From assembly GCA_023475225.1 (NCBI GenBank), contig JAMCVK010000004.1:1-64000 (forward strand): 64,000 nucleotides of DNA, read 5' to 3'. The notes under the pieces are model-generated. The model saw nothing but the letters and a program-made list of their open reading frames with translations, was not told where the DNA came from and did no database searches. This DNA comes from Chloroflexota bacterium. Lineage in GTDB: Bacteria > Chloroflexota > UBA6077 > FW602-bin22 > JAMCVK01. Positions 59,360 to 64,000 of the stretch are shown here, in pieces (the first letter of the stretch is position 1; each line of letters begins with the position of its first letter). The position numbers were made by a program, and so were the translations under genes.

Positions 59360-60598
59360 CTACCCAGGCGGTAGTGCGGGGCCGAAGAGGTCCTGGGCCA
59401 CGCTGACGATGGCTGGATCGAAGGTGCGGCCGCTCTCCTCACGAAGGACCTGGAGGGCGGCCTGGGCGGTGCGTACCGCATGATAGGGACGGAGCGAGGT
59501 GAGAGCATCGAAGGCATCAGCCACGGCGATGACGCGGGCGAGCAGCGGGATCTCCTCCCCCCGCAGCCCAATAGGGTAACCACCGCCATCGTAATGTTCA
59601 TGTTCGTGTTTGACGATGGGGCTCAGTTCCTGAAATCCATGCAAGGACTTGACGATCTCCTCCCCGCGCAGGGGGTGTTGCTTGATCACGGCCCATTCCG
59701 CGGCATCAAGGGGACCGGCTTTGTCGATGATTCGCCGGGGAACGCCTACCTTGCCCACATCGTGCAGGAAACCAGACAGCTTGATCTTGGTCACCTCTTC
59801 TTCAGGCAAGCCTAGCGCTCTGGCCAGTTGCGTGGCGAACTCGGAGACTCGCCGCGAGTGACCGACCAGATAGGGGTGTTTGGCGTCGACTAGTTCAGCA
59901 AAGAGGTTCAGGGCCCTCTCCAGGAGGTCGGGGCCGCTTAGGGATCCCGGCTCCGGCAGGGAAGCGCTGGCCCGTTGCAGAAGGTCGGGGAGGCGGTCTG
60001 CAGCGAACAATTCTTCATAGAAATCCCTCTGCTCAGCGAAAGAGCGCATGAGCACGGCAAACATCTCGGGCGAAAATTCGTGGCCCGGTCCGCTGCGCTT
60101 GGCATGCTCTAGAACAGCGGGCAGTTTCAGCGAGGGGTAATAGTGATGGCGAGCGTCAAAGTCATCGGCCAGGCGGAGGATGTGCCCTCCCACCAGAATC
60201 TCCTCGCCCTTCTTCTGGTTAGGGTAACCGCTGCCATCCCACCACTCGTGGTGGTCGAGAATCATATCGGCTATAAGGTGCAGCCCGGGAAAGGGTCCAG
60301 GGATGGAGCGGACGATTTGGGCGCCACGGATGGGGTGATGGCGGATGATCGGATCGGCCATTTGAGCGGCGATGGTGGGATAGTGAATGATGTGGTTGGC
60401 CGCCCCCACGCCTCCTACATCGTGCAGCAGCCCGGCGTAGAAGACCTCCGCCCGGTGGTTGGGGAGGAGGTCTCTGGCCAGCACCTCGGCGACGAGGGCC
60501 ACACGCCAGGCGTGCAGCACCTTGCCGTGTTCATCATAGTCCATCATTATGGCCAGGGCGGAGGCCAGCTCGGCAAAGGTGAGCGTCACCGGGATCAT
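59360..60598 (-). CDS. Tandem HD-domain (HD-GYP-like) phosphohydrolase
   Basis: Cytoplasmic protein of 412 residues with two HD domains. The first (about 10-150) has HAWRVALVAEV, LLHDVGGVGA (Gly where HD-GYP has Lys), DHHEWWDGSGYP and RLADDFDAR. The second (about 235-400) has HSRRVSEFATQLA, FLHDVGKVGVPRRI, KQHPLRGEEIV, HEHYDGGGYP and VADAFDALTSLRPY, a full HD-GYP set. It probably hydrolyses cyclic-di-GMP, with the N-terminal copy perhaps regulatory. Expressed alone; a 30-bp palindrome is just upstream. Confidence 0.9.
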   Translation of the reverse strand: MIPVTLTFAELASALAIMMDYDEHGKVLHAWRVALVAEVLARDLLPNHRAEVFYAGLLHDVGGVGAANHIIHYPTIAAQMADPIIRHHPIRGAQIVRSIPGPFPGLHLIADMILDHHEWWDGSGYPNQKKGEEILVGGHILRLADDFDARHHYYPSLKLPAVLEHAKRSGPGHEFSPEMFAVLMRSFAEQRDFYEELFAADRLPDLLQRASASLPEPGSLSGPDLLERALNLFAELVDAKHPYLVGHSRRVSEFATQLARALGLPEEEVTKIKLSGFLHDVGKVGVPRRIIDKAGPLDAAEWAVIKQHPLRGEEIVKSLHGFQELSPIVKHEHEHYDGGGYPIGLRGEEIPLLARVIAVADAFDALTSLRPYHAVRTAQAALQVLREESGRTFDPAIVSVAQDLFGPALPPG

Positions 60599-60610
60599 AC
60601 TACCCCCTTC

Positions 60611-60640
60611 AGTAGGGGCGACCGGCCGGTCGCCCCTACT
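60611..60640. repeat. Perfect 30-bp palindrome upstream of HD gene
   Basis: Arms AGTAGGGGCGACCGG and its exact complement with no loop, 13 bases before the HD-protein start. Same family as 21566-21591 and 60998-61024. Confidence 0.85.
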
Positions 60641-60939
60641 TTTATCACCTATCTAACGAGCGCATGTTGCCGATGAAGGCGCTATTCAACAAATAGCCCT
60701 GCACATAATACCACATTGGCCGATTTCGGCAAGTCGCTGGGCGAGGATGAGCAACAGGGGTTCCCAGGGGGCTGTAGGGGCACCCTTGCGGTTGCCGGTG
60801 TAGCCCCTTTGGCTGGGACCTGGAGATGTGCCCCAGAGATCAAAAGGCAGGGCGATCTTGAATCCTCCTTCGGAGGAGGGGTTTGGGGAGATATTCACCC
60901 TCTTGGGCCTGATGACAGCGGGGCATGAGAACCATATAA

Positions 60940-61075
60940 TGAGATAAGTCAAGGAGGGTTCCCCCTCCTTGGAGGGTCTAGGGCTCCGCTCGAAGGAGTA
61001 GGGGCGAGGTCACCTCGCCCCTACCTATATATCCCCCCTTCTCCTGGAGGGAGAATGGGGCAGGGGGGATGAGGG
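60940..61075. repeat. Repeat block before the AT-rich island
   Basis: CAAGGAGGGTTCCCCCTCCTTGG hairpin, GTAGGGGCGAGGT-C-ACCTCGCCCCTAC (60998-61024), CTTCTCCTGGAGGGAGAA and GGGGGGATGAGGG. The rest of 60641-61218 contains no recognised gene. Confidence 0.75.
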
Positions 61076-61218
61076 CAGTTCCCCTGAATGAAGTGCTTGG
61101 CCATTGGGGGCCCTTGAGGAGCATAAGCGAGGAGGTTTGGAGTAAGAGCAACCTCGCGGTTGCCCCAGTTGGTTAGGAAACGTTATACGCTATCGTTTCT
61201 GATGAGGATGGGGGAAAC

Positions 61219-62070
61219 ATGGAAAGATTGGAATTCAATAAGATCTACAGTATGGATTGCCTGGAGGGGATGAAATATATCCCGAATGGTACAATAGACC
61301 TTGTTATAACCGATCCCCCCTTCGCCATAGCATTTAAGGCGAAGAGGAGTAATTATAATCGGACACGATCTCGGGTTTTAGATGGCTATAATGAAATTCC
61401 GCAGGAAAAATATTATGAGTTTACCCTCCAGTGGATGAAAGAAGTATATAGAATTCTAAAAGAATCCGGCAGTATGTATGTTTTTTCGGGATGGAACAAT
61501 CTCAAAGATATTTTGCTGGCCGTTGACGAAGTGGGTTTTATCACTGTTAACCATCTTATTTGGAAATATCAATTTGGGGTTGTGACAAAGAGAAGATTTG
61601 TCAACTCGCACTATCATTATCTTTATGTTTGTAAGAACGACGGAAAAAGGAAATTTTTCCCTTATGCGCGGTACGCTAAAAATGCCAAAAATAAAGAGAA
61701 TAGAAGTCTGCATTATGAGGATAAAGAAGATGTCTGGTTTATAAAAAGAGAATATTGGAACGGCGATCAAAAGACTCCCACTAAACTACCGGCGGAATTG
61801 ATCAAGAAAATATTGATATATTCAAGTGAAGGGGGAGATATTGTTCTGGATCCGTTTTTGGGTTCAGGGCAGGTGGCTGTAGTCAGTAAAATGCTGGGAA
61901 GACAATATATAGGATTCGAAATTGTAAAAGAATATTATGAATTTGCTAAAAAGAGGTTGGAAGAGGGTATTTATAGAATAAAGGCGGGCACGCCCAAGCA
62001 GGCAAATTTTGGCTTAGCAAAGACTTCTTTTGTACTGGGAACGCCGGATGAAATCTCGCCAAAATGTTAG
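61219..62070 (+). CDS. Site-specific DNA methyltransferase (N4/N6 type)
   Basis: DNA adenine-N6 or cytosine-N4 methyltransferase of 283 residues. The catalytic motif IV is DLVITDPPFAIAF (residues about 26-38), and the SAM motif I comes later as DPFLGSGQVAVVSKMLGR; this order is the beta class. The gene is much more AT-rich than the surrounding chromosome. The last 25 or so residues (KAGTPKQANFGLAKTSFVLG...) extend past the usual end and may derive from the next, damaged gene. Likely a restriction-modification partner; recognition site unknown. Confidence 0.9.
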   Translation: MERLEFNKIYSMDCLEGMKYIPNGTIDLVITDPPFAIAFKAKRSNYNRTRSRVLDGYNEIPQEKYYEFTLQWMKEVYRILKESGSMYVFSGWNNLKDILLAVDEVGFITVNHLIWKYQFGVVTKRRFVNSHYHYLYVCKNDGKRKFFPYARYAKNAKNKENRSLHYEDKEDVWFIKREYWNGDQKTPTKLPAELIKKILIYSSEGGDIVLDPFLGSGQVAVVSKMLGRQYIGFEIVKEYYEFAKKRLEEGIYRIKAGTPKQANFGLAKTSFVLGTPDEISPKC

Positions 62071-62249
62071 TGGGGGTATGTGGCGAAGTAAATGTAGAGA
62101 CGGAAATTCCTATCACCGAGCCAGAAGTGGATGCAAGATTGTTTGGAGAACCCATATCCATTAAGACGATTACAGGTAAGGGTTTTGGCGGCGTCAAGCT
62201 GATATGGACTGTTGATGCCGAGAATTATAAAATTGGAAGGAGTGGCTGA
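62064..62249 (+). pseudogene. Possible restriction endonuclease fragment
   Basis: Sixty-one codons overlapping the methyltransferase stop. VNVETEIPITEPEVDARLFG then EPISIKTITGKGFGGVKLIW look like the core strands of a PD-(D/E)XK type II endonuclease (Asp, then ISIK). A complete enzyme would be several times longer. It ends one base before the next start. It may be a truncated or frameshifted remnant of the methyltransferase's cognate nuclease. Family assignment is tentative. Confidence 0.45.
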
Positions 62250-62250
62250 G

Positions 62251-63069
62251 ATGAATTATTGGTTGACAGTAGGGACGCTCAAAAATTGGAAAGAGACGTT
62301 TCAAAAAGGTAATATCTGGGGCTTTAGGGAGAAACAAAGGCATCGTTGGAATACTCTGCAAGAAGGAGATGTGATTTTGTTCTATGCTATGCGGCCAGTC
62401 GCTGGCGTAATTGGATACGGAACCGTGAGGACGAAGTTTCGCCAAACTCAACCGCTTTGGTCTGAAGAACTTGATAAAAACGAGGTAATATGGCCGTTGC
62501 GCTTCGAGTTTAACGTTGAACATTGTCTTCCGCCAGGCAAATGGGAAACAGAGAAGCTAACCTCTGAGCTGTTAAGGTTTAAAGCAGGACTGAGCTTTCG
62601 GCAGGTTGAGGCTTCGCTGGCTCAAGAGATCATCGCAAAGTTTAAAGAGCGCCCTATGGTAGAGTTAGAAGAGCCGGTCTCTCATAAGGAGATTAAGCAG
62701 AAGCTGATCGAGATTGGCAAACTGCAAAATTATATTGCTGAAGGGGAATATCCTTTTGACATGGGAAGACTCGACGTTGTCTGGAGGAGAGTAGAGCGAT
62801 CTGTGCCGACATACGTCTTTGAGGTTAACGTAAAGGGCGATCTTTATCATGATCTATCCAAGCTGAAACATGCTTTCGACCTATGGAATAGCCATATTTT
62901 TATGGTAGCTTCAAATACAGACGACGCTAAAGTAAGGCATCTGCTTTCGGGAAGCTTTCATGAGATTGCCGGGCGTTTGAAATTCATCAATTTAGAAAAG
63001 GTGGAAGAGCTTCATAGAAGTAAGAAACATCTTATTGAGCTCGAAAAGGAGCTGGGTATCGAAATATGA
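62251..63069 (+). CDS. EVE-domain protein with nuclease-like C-terminus
   Basis: Protein of 272 residues. The N-terminal 130 residues form an EVE (PUA-like) domain: NYWLTVGTLKNWKE, NIWGFREKQRHRW, LQEGDVILFYAM and VAGVIGYGTV; such domains bind modified bases. The C-terminal part has DMGRLDVVWRR and PTYVFEVNVKGDLYHDLSKL, which resembles a PD-(D/E)XK core with Asn at the third position. EVE fused to nucleases is typical of modification-dependent restriction. GGAAGGA precedes the ATG at 62251. AT-rich like the methyltransferase gene, so probably co-acquired. Confidence 0.78.
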   Translation: MNYWLTVGTLKNWKETFQKGNIWGFREKQRHRWNTLQEGDVILFYAMRPVAGVIGYGTVRTKFRQTQPLWSEELDKNEVIWPLRFEFNVEHCLPPGKWETEKLTSELLRFKAGLSFRQVEASLAQEIIAKFKERPMVELEEPVSHKEIKQKLIEIGKLQNYIAEGEYPFDMGRLDVVWRRVERSVPTYVFEVNVKGDLYHDLSKLKHAFDLWNSHIFMVASNTDDAKVRHLLSGSFHEIAGRLKFINLEKVEELHRSKKHLIELEKELGIEI

Positions 63070-63081
63070 AGGAGGCAAATT

Positions 63082-63348
63082 GTGGGCTCGCACGTCTGGG
63101 CAGAACAATGTCCATATTGTGGCTTTGAAGATATGATCGTTTCCAGCTATGACAGCTTCTACTTTGAGATAGCTTGTCAAATATGTGGTTATGCAAGATG
63201 GGTTGAAGAGAGGGTGCCGGATAATCACGACGTTGAGCTTGCAAAACGGGCACTGAGCGAAATGGACGCTGAAGAAAAACAGAAGGCGATGCAGCTATAC
63301 GGTGAGGATAATATCCCGCTCATTGCTAGACTAAAGGGAAATTCCTGA
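63082..63348 (+). CDS. Small zinc-ribbon protein of the R-M island
   Basis: Protein of 88 residues with two CxxC pairs (CPYCGF and CQICGY) forming a zinc ribbon, then a charged helical half (ELAKRALSEMDAEEKQKAMQ). GTG at 63082 with GGAGG upstream, 12 bases after the EVE gene, on the same presumed transcript. Unknown role; may bind nucleic acid. Confidence 0.7.
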   Translation: MGSHVWAEQCPYCGFEDMIVSSYDSFYFEIACQICGYARWVEERVPDNHDVELAKRALSEMDAEEKQKAMQLYGEDNIPLIARLKGNS

Positions 63349-63574
63349 ATGCAGAATAAGGGGAGGAAACTACTGAGCCGAGTGTGAAGGGAACTTAATC
63401 TATTTGAGTTGGTACGAAAATACCGGTCTCAGGCCGTCTCCAGGGCAGCTTTGTATCCCAAGGCTTGGATGCGGCGAACATCCGGTGCAAAGGCATTTTC
63501 ATCTTTCGTGGTGTCCTATGCAAGTGGGATATGGACGATTTGGCAGATAGACTTCTTTGATCATCGCTATGAGT
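63349..63574. other. Intergenic, no recognised gene
   Basis: A short minus-strand run near 63430-63500 reads APDVRRIQALGYKAALE before a stop; it is too short to assign and may be debris of a mobile element. Confidence 0.35.
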
Positions 63575-63935
63575 CTTGATTGATCCGCATCTCCTCCATC
63601 AGGAGTGCCTGGAGGCGTCTCTCGGCGCGGCGGCGCAGGGCCGTGACGGCCTGGGGGCGTGATTTGTAGCGATGTCCACCAGGTCGAACTAGGTCACCAT
63701 CTAGCGCCATTCCTTGGCTACAAACTGGCTCCCGTTGTCCTGCACTAGGTGCGGTCGGACCCCACCCCGCTTGTCCAAGAACTGCTTGACCGCGTTCACC
63801 GCTTTCTCTGCTGCCATCGTCAGCACCAACTCCTCAGGCCACACCATACCGACTGTAAGAATCCAGCACGTTCACCAGGAAGTACCAGCGGCCCACCATC
63901 CTCTGGGCTGATGCGCCGACTTTGACGTCTTTCCT
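63575..63935 (-). pseudogene. Degenerate DDE integrase-type transposase
   Basis: Minus-strand frames carry pieces of an rve-type transposase core: DVKVGASAQRMVGRWYFLVN then VLDSYSRYGVA, a stop, and after a frame change ELVLTMAAEKAVNAVKQFLD with PHLVQDNGSQFVAKEWR. Further down, ALRRRAERRLQALLMEEMRI may be a later part. Stops and a frameshift show that it is inactive. No inverted repeats were found; the element may continue past the window's end. Confidence 0.7.
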
Positions 63936-64000
63936 CTTTGCTAAAAGGCTTGCTCTCTTGCTTGATTGCTTGGTTAAAATTTGATATACTGTCAATGTGT

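Noticed and set aside
17000-61075. Repeat hairpins as ordinary Rho-independent terminators
   Set aside because: Stems are strong, but T-tracts are missing after nearly all of them, and modules also occur upstream of genes.
1-64000. tRNA, rRNA or tmRNA genes
   Set aside because: No cloverleaf, TΨC-type motif in context, or rRNA-like sequence was recognised by reading; a tRNAscan or Infernal run would be decisive.

Overview
The window looks like a chromosomal segment from a member of the Chloroflexota (Chloroflexi) or a close relative. This is an inference from gene content: a MalT-like ATPase/TPR regulator with a SARP (BTAD) output domain, a DUF5317 protein, an HtrA protease carrying the FW..FQRLGG..LGYP domain common in this phylum, a PASTA kinase, paired DUF881 proteins and a DUF1461 protein. 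Base composition is GC-rich, with one AT-rich island at about 61.2-63.4 kb. No rRNA or tRNA gene was recognised.

Layout. (1) 0.3-6.4 kb: exopolysaccharide operon (two glycosyltransferases, a polyprenyl-phosphate glycosylphosphotransferase, a methyltransferase, a Wzz-like protein, a small coiled-coil protein) followed by a universal stress protein. (2) 6.4-9.6 kb, minus strand: YacP-like nuclease and glycolate-oxidase-type GlcF/GlcD. (3) 9.8-14.5 kb: a single-chain MurF-alanine racemase fusion, a decayed flippase remnant, and a three-PASTA Ser/Thr kinase whose 5' leader holds a two-repeat CRISPR-like unit. (4) 14.7-31.1 kb: housekeeping and envelope genes (recR, deoC, tldD/tldE, DUF881 pair, comEA-comEC, methyltransferases, D-cysteine desulfhydrase, DUF1786), separated by repeat-filled spacers. 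(5) 31-39 kb: dnaA, an oriC-like region with phased DnaA boxes, obg, nadD, a dolichol-kinase-like protein and ftsH. (6) 39-42 kb: DUF2851 protein and a secreted HtrA-like protease. (7) 42-50.4 kb: the most unusual locus. A SARP/TPR regulator is divergent from two near-identical ~330-bp modules. Each module has an 11-bp-phased direct-repeat operator, a -10 box, and a 34-residue peptide gene encoding a short secretory-type hydrophobic peptide. The modules bracket a secreted propeller-like protein and a secreted NlpC/P60-like protein, and are followed by DUF5317 and a nitrile-hydratase-leader-like (NHLP/Os1348-type) small protein. (8) 50.7-60.6 kb: a degenerate receiver, two HD-type signalling proteins, parB-parA with a parS site, a PfkB kinase, and jag-yidC-yidD-rnpA-rpmH. 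(9) 61.2-64 kb: an AT-rich restriction-modification-like island and a broken transposase.

Nearly every long spacer is filled by a mosaic family of GC-rich hairpin modules. In places these have run into genes, such as the PfkB C-terminus and the ParA 5' end. The classical origin neighbours dnaA and rpmH are about 25 kb apart here, with the partition genes between them. The strongest candidate for an undescribed system is the regulator/operator/peptide locus at 42.1-50.4 kb.
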